Positions 28,164 through 36,653 of a stretch of DNA of 64,000 nt are shown piece by piece; the stretch's first letter is position 1, and the number at the start of each line of letters is the position of its first letter. The translations under genes and the position numbers were made by a program. A model generated the notes under the pieces. The model worked only from the letters and a program-made list of their open reading frames with translations. It had not been told where the DNA came from and did no database searches. Source of the stretch: Mucilaginibacter ginsenosidivorax (GTDB lineage Bacteria; Bacteroidota; Bacteroidia; Sphingobacteriales; Sphingobacteriaceae); assembly GCF_007971525.1 (NCBI RefSeq), contig NZ_CP042437.1:2356001-2420000 (forward strand), given 5' to 3'.

Positions 28164-28379
28164 ATGATAGCTATAGAATTATCACTCAAACAATTGATGG
28201 ATGCTGTAAAGCAATTGTCACTCTCCGAAAAACTCAAGCTCAATGAGATGATTTGGAAAGATGATATGGCTATTCCCTCTGAACATCAAAAATTAGTTAA
28301 GGACAGGAAAAGCAAATCTGACGCAAATCCTGACCTGCTGTTGGATTGGGAAACAGCATCCAAAAAGCTTGTTTCTTAA
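28164..28379 (+). CDS. Small antitoxin-like protein (addiction-module component type)
   Basis: This is a 71-residue protein. The pattern LSLKQLMDAVKQLSLSEKLKLNEMIW resembles short putative addiction-module antitoxins in which LSxxEKLxLxExIW is typical. No toxin gene follows: the next 460 bases hold only the R1 repeat and no frame. It is separated by 47 bases from the sigma stop. It may be an orphan antitoxin carried in with the repeat, or simply a small regulator of the sigma module. Confidence 0.5.
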   Translation: MIAIELSLKQLMDAVKQLSLSEKLKLNEMIWKDDMAIPSEHQKLVKDRKSKSDANPDLLLDWETASKKLVS

Positions 28380-28433
28380 CTTGTCCCGTGCAGGTGATAA
28401 AATTTAGCAAAACGCTGAAGGGGCAATGACGTA

Positions 28434-28636
28434 TATCGCATGGCGGCTACGACTCACCCCGCCAGGCTACGCCGGCGACCCTCTCTTCGGCTTCGCCGGA
28501 AAGAGGGTTTTTGAAATTACAATCAAATAAGCAATTGACTATCAAATAATTAAAAGCAAAAACCTTCTTTCCACCGCAGGTGAAGAGAGGGTGGTCGGGC
28601 GTAGCCTCGACCGGGTGAGTCTTAGCCAGCGTTCAA
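28434..28636. repeat. Dispersed palindromic repeat, family R1, copy 2 (sigma-FecR gap)
   Basis: CGCATGGCGGCTACGACTCACCCCG at one end and CCGGGTGAGTCTTAGCCAGCGTTCAA at the other match the copy at 8376-8552, with inner CCCTCTC/GAGAGGG arms. The centre holds an AT-rich insert about 28510-28560 absent from copy 1. The rest of 28380-28846 shows no gene. Confidence 0.72.
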
Positions 28637-28846
28637 GCGAACGTTTATGTAAATTCCCATACGTGATAGGTAGGTACGAAGCAATGACGGTCTGTTTACT
28701 TATTTTCTCTTAGCGATCTTTGCGCGAAATCAAAACCCTCATATTTCTCTTAACTTAATCCCCACACACAAAATAAATTTCATTTCCCACTAAGGGTATC
28801 CGGCCCCGCTGTTGACTATATGTACAAAAGGTAGATATATTTTACG

Positions 28847-29842
28847 ATGGAAAACAACGCCTACGATATTAAAGAGCTTGCCCATAAGCTTGAAAACGGC
28901 ACCATTACCCCCGAGGAAATGGCCTGGTTTGAGCAATGGTACCAGGGGTTTAATGATGAAGAGGTAATGCTCACGGGCAGCAGGCACTCCGGCACCAATG
29001 AACTTAAGGATAGCATTTTTAATGGTATTGCATCGCAAATGGAAGCGGCTGCACAACCAAAACGCAAGGTGATTACCTTATGGCGCAACATAGCTGCTGC
29101 AGCGGCTATAGTGTTATTGGTTGCCTTTGCGGCGTTTTATAAAAACGCTATCCTGGATATTGTCGACCCGGTGAAACAGGTAGATTTATTGAGCAAAGCA
29201 GGCCAGCACAGTCAAATCAGTTTGCCCGATGGTACCCAGGTATGGCTAAGCCCGTCGACCCATATCAGCTACCCGGATAACTTCAGGGACGAACAGCGTT
29301 TGGTGAAGTTAGATGGCGAAGCCTTTTTTGATGTAAAGCACGACCCTGCGCATCCCTTTGTTATTCAATCGGGTGCCATCAAAACGGTGGTGTTGGGTAC
29401 CAGCTTTAACGTAAGGGCTTATACCGATGCAAAAACTGCCGAAGTTACCGTGGTAAGCGGGAAGGTGGGCGTGCTCACATCGGCAAGCGGCAAAAACCAG
29501 CAGCAGATCATGACGGCCAGGCAACGGGCGGTATTCAACAAAACTGATGGCTTGCTGCTGAAAGAAAACTATCCCGATGCCGCAAAATTCCTTAGCCAGC
29601 GTAATGGTAATTTTGATTTTGAAGGCGCATCAATGCAAACCGTTGCCGATGAACTTGGCAGGCAGTATGGCGTACAGATAAACGTCGACCCGCGCATTGC
29701 CAATAGCTTATACTACGGGCACTTGAACACCACACGCCTTATCGGCACCGAACTTGATGTGCTTTGTACAGTAATGGACAACACCCGTTGGCAAAAAGTG
29801 AACAACCAGTATTACATCCGCGAAATTATAGCTAAACATTAA
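28847..29842 (+). CDS. FecR-type anti-sigma factor
   Basis: This is a 331-residue protein: an N-terminal cytoplasmic sigma-binding domain (about 1-75), one transmembrane helix (IAAAAAIVLLVAFAAF, about 83-99), then the periplasmic FecR domain (SLPDGTQVWLSPSTHISYPDNF; DGEAFFDV) and a C-terminal STN-like domain (DFEGASMQTVADELGRQYGVQI). It relays a ligand signal from the TonB receptor to the ECF sigma at 27511. It lies 91 bases before the receptor gene in the same orientation. Confidence 0.92.
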   Translation: MENNAYDIKELAHKLENGTITPEEMAWFEQWYQGFNDEEVMLTGSRHSGTNELKDSIFNGIASQMEAAAQPKRKVITLWRNIAAAAAIVLLVAFAAFYKNAILDIVDPVKQVDLLSKAGQHSQISLPDGTQVWLSPSTHISYPDNFRDEQRLVKLDGEAFFDVKHDPAHPFVIQSGAIKTVVLGTSFNVRAYTDAKTAEVTVVSGKVGVLTSASGKNQQQIMTARQRAVFNKTDGLLLKENYPDAAKFLSQRNGNFDFEGASMQTVADELGRQYGVQINVDPRIANSLYYGHLNTTRLIGTELDVLCTVMDNTRWQKVNNQYYIREIIAKH

Positions 29843-29933
29843 CGTTTTTGTCCGGCTAATTACCGGGCATGAAAATCAACTCAAACCAGGGAAGCTTTTA
29901 ACCGGCTTACCTACATTTAAAAACCTACACAAA

Positions 29934-32600
29934 ATGAATAAAACCAAACCCACATGGTTATCCATGTTGATTTGCGCCGTACTGCAAATACCTATACTGT
30001 TCCGAACGTTACTTTGCGCCATCGTTTTATTGATAGCAAACCAACAAGTTTACGCGCAAAATCCGCTTGATAAAACCGTAACCATCAGCATAAATAATGA
30101 ACCTGTTAAACAGGCCTTAGATAAAATAACCATCGCCTGCGGCGTAAGGTTTACCTATAACCAAACCGTTGCCCAAAGCCCGGCAAAAATCAGCATCGAT
30201 GCCAAAAAACAACCTTTAGGCGATGTATTAAAGCAGGCTTTTGCATCGGCCCCCTTCAGCTTTTCGGTGTTGGATCAGGACGTGATGATTAAATATGATG
30301 CGGCTAAAATAAAAAAGTTGCCGGCCGCCGTGGCAGGCGGCAAATTCACCCTAAGCGGTACCATTAAATCAAAACAAAGCGGCGAAACCATTATTGGCGC
30401 CACCATCAGGGTTCCCGATGCCAGCCAGGGCACCTCGAGCAACGAGTACGGCTTTTACTCCATTACCCTGCCGGCCGGCAGCCACCAGCTGGCCATCAGC
30501 GCTGTTGGCCAAAAAAGCGCCTTTGTGCAGGTAGACCTGGCAGCCAACCAGCAGCTTAACATCAGCATGGATAATAATGAACAGGCCCTGCAGGAAGTTA
30601 CCATCAGCGCCAAAGCTCCCGGCACCCGCGATTTGGCCAGCCCGCAAATGGGGGTTGAACATTTAAGTGTGCAGGAGACCAAAAATATCCCTGTTTTACT
30701 GGGCGAACGCGATATCATTAAAACCATACAGCTGCTGCCTGGCATCAAATCGGCCGGCGAGGGCAGTGGCGGCTTTTATGTGCGTGGCGGCGCATCTGAT
30801 CAAAACCTGATACTGCTGGATGAAGCGCCGGTTTACAACGCATCGCATTTGCTGGGGTTCTTCTCAACCTTTAACTCCGATGCCATCAAAAACATCAGTA
30901 TTTATAAGGGCGATATGCCTGCCCAATACGGCGGCAGGCTATCGTCCGTGCTGGATATTAAAATGAACGAGGGCAACAACCAAAAGTTTGGCGTAAGCGG
31001 CGGTGTTGGGCTGATAGCCGCCCGAATTAATGTGGAAGGCCCCATCCAAAAAAACAAATCATCGTTCCTGATATCGGCCCGCCGTACTTATGCGGATGCT
31101 TTCCTGGCTTTCTCCAAAGATTCCATCGCCAAAAAAAGCCAGCTGTATTTTTATGATATCAATGCCAAGGCCAATTATATTTTAGGCGATAAGGACAGGA
31201 TTTTCTTATCCGGCTATTTTGGTAAAGATGTATTGAAGGCCAGCGATATAGCAGGCATTAACTGGGGCAACACCACCGGCACCCTCCGCTGGAACCACAT
31301 TTTTAACAGCCAGCTATTTTCAAACACCTCGGTTATTTACAGCGACTATGATTACAAAATCAATATTAAAGAGGATGTAAACCAGTTCCAGATCTTCTCG
31401 CAGATAAAAGACCTTAACCTGAAAGAAGACCTGCAATACTACGCCGGCGACAAAAACACCATCAGCTTTGGCTTTAATGCAATCTACCATACCATTAAGC
31501 CCGGCGAAATTTCATCAACCGGCAATTCGGGTATTATATCGCAAAGCCTGCAAAACAGGTACGCGCTTGAAAATTCGGTGTATGCTACCAATACCTGGAA
31601 AGCATCTGATCGTTTTAGTCTTACTTATGGCGTTCGCCTGTCAGCCTTTACCATCCTGGGGCAGGGCGATTATTATACCCTTGATGCCGATGGCAATATC
31701 ACGGGCACAAAACACTACTCAACCGGGCAGGCGGTTAAAACATACGTTAACCCCGAGCCACGCATCGCGGCAGCCTATTCATTGAATGATTACAGCTCGG
31801 TAAAGGCTTCGTATGCACGTAACGCGCAAAATTTGCACCTTATCTCCAATTCCAACTCGGGTTCGCCAACGGATAAATGGGTGGCCAGCACCAACATTAT
31901 TAAACCCGAACTGGCCGACCAGTTTTCGGTAGGTTATTACCGCGATTTTAGCGATCATAAATATGAGTTCACGTTTGAAACTTATTATAAAAAGTTGCAA
32001 AACCAGGTTGATTACCGTAACGGGGCCAATATTTTTACCAACCAGCCTATTGAAACCCAGCTGCTTTACGGCAAGGGCCGTGCCTATGGTGCCGAGTTGC
32101 TGCTTAAAAAGAAAACCGGCCGCTTAACGGGCTGGGTAAGCTATACCCTGGCCAAAACCGAACGGCAGATTGATGGCATTAACAATAACCAATGGTACAA
32201 TGCCAGGCAAGACCGTACGCACGACCTGGCCATTGTAGCCATGTACAAAGCCACCGAAAAGTGGACCCTATCGGCCAATTTTATATACTATACAGGCGAT
32301 GCCGTAACCTTCCCCAATGGTAAGTACCAGGTAGATGGGGCCAATTACTATTACTACACCAGCCGCAATGCCGATAGGATGCCGGCCTATAACAGGCTTG
32401 ACCTTGGCGCCACACGCCAGTTAAAAAAGAGCAGCAAATTTGAGTCGGATTTAACTTTTAGCCTGTACAATGCGCTGGGTAACCACAATGCCTACCGCAT
32501 TTATTTCCGCAATAATAAAGACGATGCCAGCCGTACCGAGGCCGTGAGGACCACCCTGTTCACCTTTGTGCCTTCCATCACCTATAACTTTAAATTTTAA
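29934..32600 (+). CDS. TonB-dependent outer-membrane receptor with N-terminal signalling (STN) domain
   Basis: This is an 888-residue protein: signal peptide, STN domain (about 40-115: VTISINNEPVKQALDKITI), a carboxypeptidase-like regulatory domain (SGETIIGATIRVPDASQG), a plug with LLPGIKSAGEGSGGFYVRGG and NLILLDEAPVYNASHLLGFF, and a 22-strand barrel ending in FVPSITYNFKF. It takes up an unknown ligand with TonB energy and signals through FecR to the sigma factor. The DUF4249 lipoprotein gene follows after 4 bases. There is no SusD, so this is not a classical SusCD uptake pair. Confidence 0.92.
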   Translation: MNKTKPTWLSMLICAVLQIPILFRTLLCAIVLLIANQQVYAQNPLDKTVTISINNEPVKQALDKITIACGVRFTYNQTVAQSPAKISIDAKKQPLGDVLKQAFASAPFSFSVLDQDVMIKYDAAKIKKLPAAVAGGKFTLSGTIKSKQSGETIIGATIRVPDASQGTSSNEYGFYSITLPAGSHQLAISAVGQKSAFVQVDLAANQQLNISMDNNEQALQEVTISAKAPGTRDLASPQMGVEHLSVQETKNIPVLLGERDIIKTIQLLPGIKSAGEGSGGFYVRGGASDQNLILLDEAPVYNASHLLGFFSTFNSDAIKNISIYKGDMPAQYGGRLSSVLDIKMNEGNNQKFGVSGGVGLIAARINVEGPIQKNKSSFLISARRTYADAFLAFSKDSIAKKSQLYFYDINAKANYILGDKDRIFLSGYFGKDVLKASDIAGINWGNTTGTLRWNHIFNSQLFSNTSVIYSDYDYKINIKEDVNQFQIFSQIKDLNLKEDLQYYAGDKNTISFGFNAIYHTIKPGEISSTGNSGIISQSLQNRYALENSVYATNTWKASDRFSLTYGVRLSAFTILGQGDYYTLDADGNITGTKHYSTGQAVKTYVNPEPRIAAAYSLNDYSSVKASYARNAQNLHLISNSNSGSPTDKWVASTNIIKPELADQFSVGYYRDFSDHKYEFTFETYYKKLQNQVDYRNGANIFTNQPIETQLLYGKGRAYGAELLLKKKTGRLTGWVSYTLAKTERQIDGINNNQWYNARQDRTHDLAIVAMYKATEKWTLSANFIYYTGDAVTFPNGKYQVDGANYYYYTSRNADRMPAYNRLDLGATRQLKKSSKFESDLTFSLYNALGNHNAYRIYFRNNKDDASRTEAVRTTLFTFVPSITYNFKF

Positions 32601-32604
32601 TTGT

Positions 32605-33423
32605 ATGCACACCACTATAAAATATATAATACCCGCCCTGTTTGCCATAGCGCTATGCTCGTGCGAAAAGGCCATTAACCTGACACTGAAAGATACCACG
32701 CCCCAATACGTTGTTGAAGGCGTGCTCACCAACGAAACCGGCGGGTGCAAAGTAACCCTTAGCCAAACCAAAAACTTTACCGATAATAACGATATAGTAG
32801 GTATTGATGGCGCACAGGTAACCATTACCGACGACAATACCGTTTACCCGCTTACCGCATCGGGCGGCGGTATTTATAAAAACAGCACCCTGACAGGGGC
32901 CTACGGCCATATTTATAAACTGAATGTGCTGGTTGCCGGCAAAACGTTCACATCAACCTGCGCCATGCCTGCGCAGGTACCACTGGATAGCATTTACCTG
33001 GTTAAAAGCGACTTTGGCAACAACAAGGATGGCAGCATCCGTAAATATGTAACCGTGAAATACCACGACCCGGTAGCTACCAAAAACTATTACCGCTTTG
33101 TGCAATATGTAAATAACCGCAAAGAAGAATCGGTGCTGCTGGATAACGATGAATTTACCAACGGGCAGGAAGTAAACACGCGCCTTAATTTCAACAACGA
33201 CAACGACGACCCCGCCCGCGACATCCGCCCGGGTAACCAGGTAACCATCGAGATGCAAAGCATCGACCCGGCCGTGTACAAATACTTTTTCAGCCTTACT
33301 ACAGGCGCCACCGGCGACGGTAATAACGCCGCCCCCGCCAATCCGCTTAGCAACGTTACCGGCGGCGCGCTGGGCTATTTCAGCGTGCACCCAATTTCCA
33401 GGAAAACATTGACCGCGCCGTAA
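32605..33423 (+). CDS. DUF4249 lipoprotein, probable partner of the TonB receptor
   Basis: This is a 272-residue lipoprotein with a lipobox near LCSC at about residue 19. It has repeated beta-rich segments (PQYVVEGVLTNETGGCKVTLSQTKNF; VDGAQVTITDDN type). DUF4249 proteins are found after TonB receptors in Bacteroidetes and probably help bind the ligand at the surface; their function is not established. I use the ATG at 32605, just 4 bases after the receptor stop; the longer frame from 32566 overlaps the receptor. GC is high toward the 3' end. Confidence 0.85.
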   Translation: MHTTIKYIIPALFAIALCSCEKAINLTLKDTTPQYVVEGVLTNETGGCKVTLSQTKNFTDNNDIVGIDGAQVTITDDNTVYPLTASGGGIYKNSTLTGAYGHIYKLNVLVAGKTFTSTCAMPAQVPLDSIYLVKSDFGNNKDGSIRKYVTVKYHDPVATKNYYRFVQYVNNRKEESVLLDNDEFTNGQEVNTRLNFNNDNDDPARDIRPGNQVTIEMQSIDPAVYKYFFSLTTGATGDGNNAAPANPLSNVTGGALGYFSVHPISRKTLTAP

Positions 33424-33497
33424 TGGGGCGCGGGGTGATTTGTTCAAAAATATTGATGTTTGGCGCTGGCCAAAAACAAAGCAGCCAACCACCCGAA

Positions 33498-33745
33498 ACA
33501 AAATTTTTGACTTTTGATTTTTTACTTTTGACTTAAAAGATGGCGTCCGCCGCTGGTAGAAGCGGCGCCAGGCTTTCTATTCATACTACACAGGCATTAG
33601 CCACCTGTCCGGTATCCACGCCAATCCTTTACGCGAACTGCGGGTATGCAAGAACACCCGGACGAAATTAAACATCCGGGAGTTGCATATTCATTACTTA
33701 GCATAGCGTTTACCTATCAGCGCGCGCACAAGCCTGGAGGCCTGC
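33498..33745. repeat. Dispersed repeat family R2, long copy (33.5 kb)
   Basis: TTTTTGACTTTTG...TTTTGACTTAA then an ATGGCGT...AGAAGC...GCCAGGCT...CATACTACACAGGC...TTAGCCAC block, a CTTTACGCGA-CTGCGGGTAT link, and a hairpin (about 33654-33682) ACACCCGGACGAAATTAAAC, continuing TTGCATATTCATTACTTAGC. The same chain occurs at 62590-62840; parts at 34575, 58285 and 53898. The remaining stretch to 33912 has no recognisable gene. Confidence 0.75.
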
Positions 33746-33912
33746 GAAAAGCTCTTGCGGTAGCTGGGCGAAGTTTTTGCGTCGATAGTGAGCGCGAATG
33801 CCATGGCGCTATATAAATATCTTAGCGGCCTCCTCGGGAACTACACCGAACCCATTTTCGTATTATGGAAGATATGTACTAAGTAGGAAAATTCGATGCT
33901 TCAGTGAATCTG

Positions 33913-34401
33913 TTAAAGGTATTTCCGCCCTATAAGTTCACATTTTTTTGTAACATTCCAAAAAGCAAACCCGGCATTTCCAGATGGAATCAACCAATAT
34001 ATAATTTCACGACTTTGGGTTTTCAAACCAAACTCAGCAAAATATCCATCTGACTTAATTCCTCTTGACGTCCCTTCTATCCTTATTGAATTATAACCAC
34101 AATGCCATATAAAATCTGTATAAAAAATAGAATCAAGATGAGATTCGCCGATCCTTATGAATCTATGAGTCGTATTCAATACAAATCCGGCGTTGCCACA
34201 ATTAAGCAAGAATACGGGTTTTTCATGCTCATCTAAACTTGCTCGCTGAAGAAGCGCCCGTTGGAGATCTTCAGGTATAAGATCAAAAAAGGTAAAAGTT
34301 TCGAACCCTGAAAAGGAATCTCTATCCTTATGATGATAAGAAAGGAACCAATGCTGCATTAAAGCAGATATTTGATCAGGTGTTTTAAGAAACTTCTCCA
34401 T
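33913..34401 (-). CDS. Hypothetical protein, possible orphan immunity gene
   Basis: This is a 162-residue protein I do not recognise. It has no signal peptide or membrane helix and is rich in aromatic residues (IPEDLQRALLQRASLDEHEKPVFLLNCGN; YNSIRIEGTSRGIKSDGYFAEFGLKTQ; NAGFAFWNVTKKCELIGRKYL). It is more AT-rich than its neighbours and lies between R2 copies at 33498 and 34484, the same setting as the immunity-like gene at 62952. By that context it may be an immunity gene left after toxin loss; this is inference. No partner toxin is seen. Confidence 0.6.
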   Translation of the reverse strand: MEKFLKTPDQISALMQHWFLSYHHKDRDSFSGFETFTFFDLIPEDLQRALLQRASLDEHEKPVFLLNCGNAGFVLNTTHRFIRIGESHLDSIFYTDFIWHCGYNSIRIEGTSRGIKSDGYFAEFGLKTQSREIIYWLIPSGNAGFAFWNVTKKCELIGRKYL

Positions 34402-34440
34402 GTGGATTTCTGCAATGAGGTAACGGCTTCAAAAATAACA

Positions 34441-34471
34441 AAAAAGCCGCTTAACTTATGCTGAGCGGCTT
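34441..34471 (-). terminator. Minus-strand rho-independent terminator
   Basis: AAGCCGCT at 34444-34451 and AGCGGCTT at 34464-34471 form an 8-bp stem, followed on the minus strand by a T-run into GTTATTTTTG. It would end a minus-strand transcript from 34.5-34.9 kb, where no gene is now visible, so it may mark the end of a lost gene. Confidence 0.65.
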
Positions 34472-34483
34472 TGTGGCTCCCGC

Positions 34484-34655
34484 TGCCGCAAGTGTCCTCA
34501 CTTGTGGCCCGCCTGCTAAGTATACGTCATGCCTTTAGGACAGATCATCGTTTTAAGTTATCTGCATTTAATCTAAAAATACAAAAACACCCGGATGAAA
34601 TTAAACATCCGGGTGTTGCATATTCATTACTTAGCATAGCGTTAACCTATCAGCG
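34484..34655. repeat. R2 family fragment with inverted small palindrome and perfect hairpin
   Basis: GCCGCAAGTG...CACTTGTGGC near 34486-34510 is an inverted copy of the GCCACAAG..CTTGCGGC unit at about 62820. At 34586-34617 a perfect 12-bp arm pair (AACACCCGGATG/CATCCGGGTGTT) surrounds AAATTAAA, then TTGCATATTCATTACTTAGCATAGCG. Confidence 0.72.
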
Positions 34656-34716
34656 CGCGCACCCCGATCAACCATCTGGGCGAAGGCAATCAATTTAGTG
34701 TTAACCATGATAAAAT

Positions 34717-34758
34717 ATAAAATATTGACTATAAAATATTGACTATAAAATATTGACT
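34717..34758. repeat. Short tandem repeat, three perfect 14-bp units
   Basis: ATAAAATATTGACT is repeated three times at 34717-34730, 34731-34744 and 34745-34758, then decays. It lies before the cytochrome gene. No gene is seen in 34655-34915. Confidence 0.85.
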
Positions 34759-34915
34759 ATCAAATATTTATAAAAAATATATTTAAAATGTGTTAAGTTA
34801 TGTTAACCCTATTAGGTGCGTTTACCCTGCGGCAAAGTCCTGGTTTCTTGATATTTTCAGCGAATACCTTTATATTTATTCTGTTTATATAAACGTAGTT
34901 ATCACCGCCTCAGGA

Positions 34916-35665
34916 ATGAACCTATCGCAAAGCACTAAAACCGAAGTTGTACCACACAAACCATGGGTTAAAGGTGCGCACTTTATCATCACCCTAAGTT
35001 TTTTGGCGCTTACGGTTAGCGGCTTTGTTATCCTGATGTCGCACCCCAGGCTTTACTGGGGCAAGGCCGGTAACGATCTTACCCCGGCATTGTTTGAGCT
35101 CCCGATAAGCCGCAACTACCACCATGGCGGCTGGGATAAAAGCATCCCGTTTAAGCATGTAACCGGCCGGCAGGTAACCGCGGCCCGCACTTACGATATT
35201 TTTAATGAGAACGGCTGGGGGCGCAGCACGCACTTTTTGGCTGCCTGGTTCATGGTATTAACCGGCATCATCTATTTTATAGCAGGATTTTACAGTGGGC
35301 ATTTTTGGCGTAACCTGGTGCCGCGCCGCCGCGAATTTAGCTTAAAGCTACTTTGCCGCGATGTTGCCGCGCATTTGCGCAGGCACATGCACTATACGGG
35401 CAAATATGGGCTATTGCAAAAAATCACCTATTTATCGGTTATCTTTTTGCTGTTCCCGTTGGTTATTTTAACCGGCTTTACCATGTCGCCGGCTATTACC
35501 GCATCTTATCCCTTTTTACTGAAAATATTCTTCGGCCATCAATCGGCGCGAACGATCCACTTTTTTGCGGCGGTATTACTGTTGCTGTTTTTGCTGGTAC
35601 ATGTGGTTATGGTTGCCAGATCGGGCTTTAAACGAAATATTTGGGCGATAACTTTTGGCAGGTAG
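34916..35665 (+). CDS. Membrane-bound b-type cytochrome (cytochrome b561/Ni-Fe-hydrogenase type)
   Basis: This is a 249-residue protein with about four to five transmembrane helices (e.g. AHFIITLSFLALTVSGFVIL; FLAAWFMVLTGIIYFIAGFY; ITYLSVIFLLFPLVILTGF; FFAAVLLLLFLLVHVVMVA) and spaced histidines (AHFI, HHGG, HFLA, HFFAAV, HVVM) suited to bind heme b. The start at 34916 gives MNLSQSTKTEVVPHKPW; the longer frame from 34790 is unlikely. It stops 2 bases before the next gene, the molybdopterin oxidoreductase, and should pass electrons between that enzyme and quinones. Confidence 0.85.
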   Translation: MNLSQSTKTEVVPHKPWVKGAHFIITLSFLALTVSGFVILMSHPRLYWGKAGNDLTPALFELPISRNYHHGGWDKSIPFKHVTGRQVTAARTYDIFNENGWGRSTHFLAAWFMVLTGIIYFIAGFYSGHFWRNLVPRRREFSLKLLCRDVAAHLRRHMHYTGKYGLLQKITYLSVIFLLFPLVILTGFTMSPAITASYPFLLKIFFGHQSARTIHFFAAVLLLLFLLVHVVMVARSGFKRNIWAITFGR

Positions 35666-35667
35666 CT

Positions 35668-36423
35668 ATGAAAAGAAAACTACTGATGAACCGCCGCCAG
35701 GCCATTTTAACAGGACTTACCTCCGCCGGTGCGCTTTTGCTTTCGGGCTGCCTTAAAAAAGCGCCGCCCACTTATGGCAATATTTTGCGGATGGGCGACG
35801 ATTTAACCTACATTGCCCAGCGCGGCCTGCTTTCGCAGCGGGCCCTGGCTATGGAGTATCAAAAAAGCGAGATAACCAGCTTTCCGGTAACCGATATTGG
35901 CGACCCTGCCGACCCGGCGAGCAAAAAAGCCTACAGCAAAACCTATCAGCAACTGCAACGCAATAATTTTAAAGATTTTGCACTTGTTGTAGAAGGTTGC
36001 GTGGCCGCACCACGCAAGTATTCAATGGATGAGCTTAAGAAACTGGGCGCGCGAACCCAAATAACGCGGCACACCTGCGAGGAAGGCTGGAGTGCCATTG
36101 CCGAATGGACTGGTGTACCACTAAGCGCTGTGCTAAAAGATGCCGGTATTTTAAAAACCGCACGTTATGTAGGCCTTTACGGCTTCGATAATTATGCCGA
36201 AAGTATTGATATGCTTGATGCATTTCATCCTCAAACCATACTGGCCCATACCATGAACGGCGAAGAAATACCCGCACGTAACGGCGCTCCCTTACGCCTG
36301 AGGGTAGAAACGCAGCTGGGTTACAAAAACGTTAAATTTTTGCAGCGCATTGTGGTGACTGATAAATTCACTGATCCGGCTCCCGATATTACTTCAGGAT
36401 GGTCGTGGTATACCGGCATCTGA
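35668..36423 (+). CDS. Sulfite-oxidase-like molybdopterin oxidoreductase, Tat lipoprotein
   Basis: This is a 251-residue protein with a twin-arginine/lipobox N-terminus (NRRQAILTGLTSAGALLLSGC) and an oxidoreductase molybdopterin-binding domain. The molybdenum-ligand Cys is C137 in TRHTCEEGWSAI; EWTGVPLSAVLKDAGI and NGAPLRLRVETQLGYKNVKFL are typical. It resembles MsrP/YedY-type and other SUOX-fold enzymes, anchored to a periplasmic membrane face. It forms an operon with the cytochrome gene. The substrate (sulfite, methionine sulfoxide or other) is undecided. Confidence 0.88.
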   Translation: MKRKLLMNRRQAILTGLTSAGALLLSGCLKKAPPTYGNILRMGDDLTYIAQRGLLSQRALAMEYQKSEITSFPVTDIGDPADPASKKAYSKTYQQLQRNNFKDFALVVEGCVAAPRKYSMDELKKLGARTQITRHTCEEGWSAIAEWTGVPLSAVLKDAGILKTARYVGLYGFDNYAESIDMLDAFHPQTILAHTMNGEEIPARNGAPLRLRVETQLGYKNVKFLQRIVVTDKFTDPAPDITSGWSWYTGI

Positions 36424-36455
36424 TTTAAGTTAAGAGAAATAGAAGTGAAAAATAA

Positions 36456-36537
36456 TATCGAACACTGAATTTCGAATATCCAACACCAAGCTTTTTTCCT
36501 TCAATATTCGAAATTGGACATTCGGTGTTCGGTATTA
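36456..36537. repeat. Dispersed imperfect palindrome, family R3, copy 2
   Basis: AATATCGAACACTGAAT...CCAACACCAAG and CTTCAATATTCGAAATTGG...GGTGTTCGGTATT form mirrored arms, as at 526-607. It lies after the oxidoreductase stop, again a 3' position. Confidence 0.7.
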
Positions 36538-36653
36538 ATCTGGCCTTAGTTGCTTACCTAAATTTCAAATGCAGTGTTATAAACATGACATAGTTATCGT
36601 ATATAGCCATATATTACGTTTGTTATTCTAAACATCAACAACTAAACCTAACC

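Noticed and set aside
34790..34915. N-terminal extension of the cytochrome gene
   Set aside because: The extra 42 residues have no helix pattern of the family; the ATG at 34916 has a CAGGA-like site before it and starts right before the first helix.
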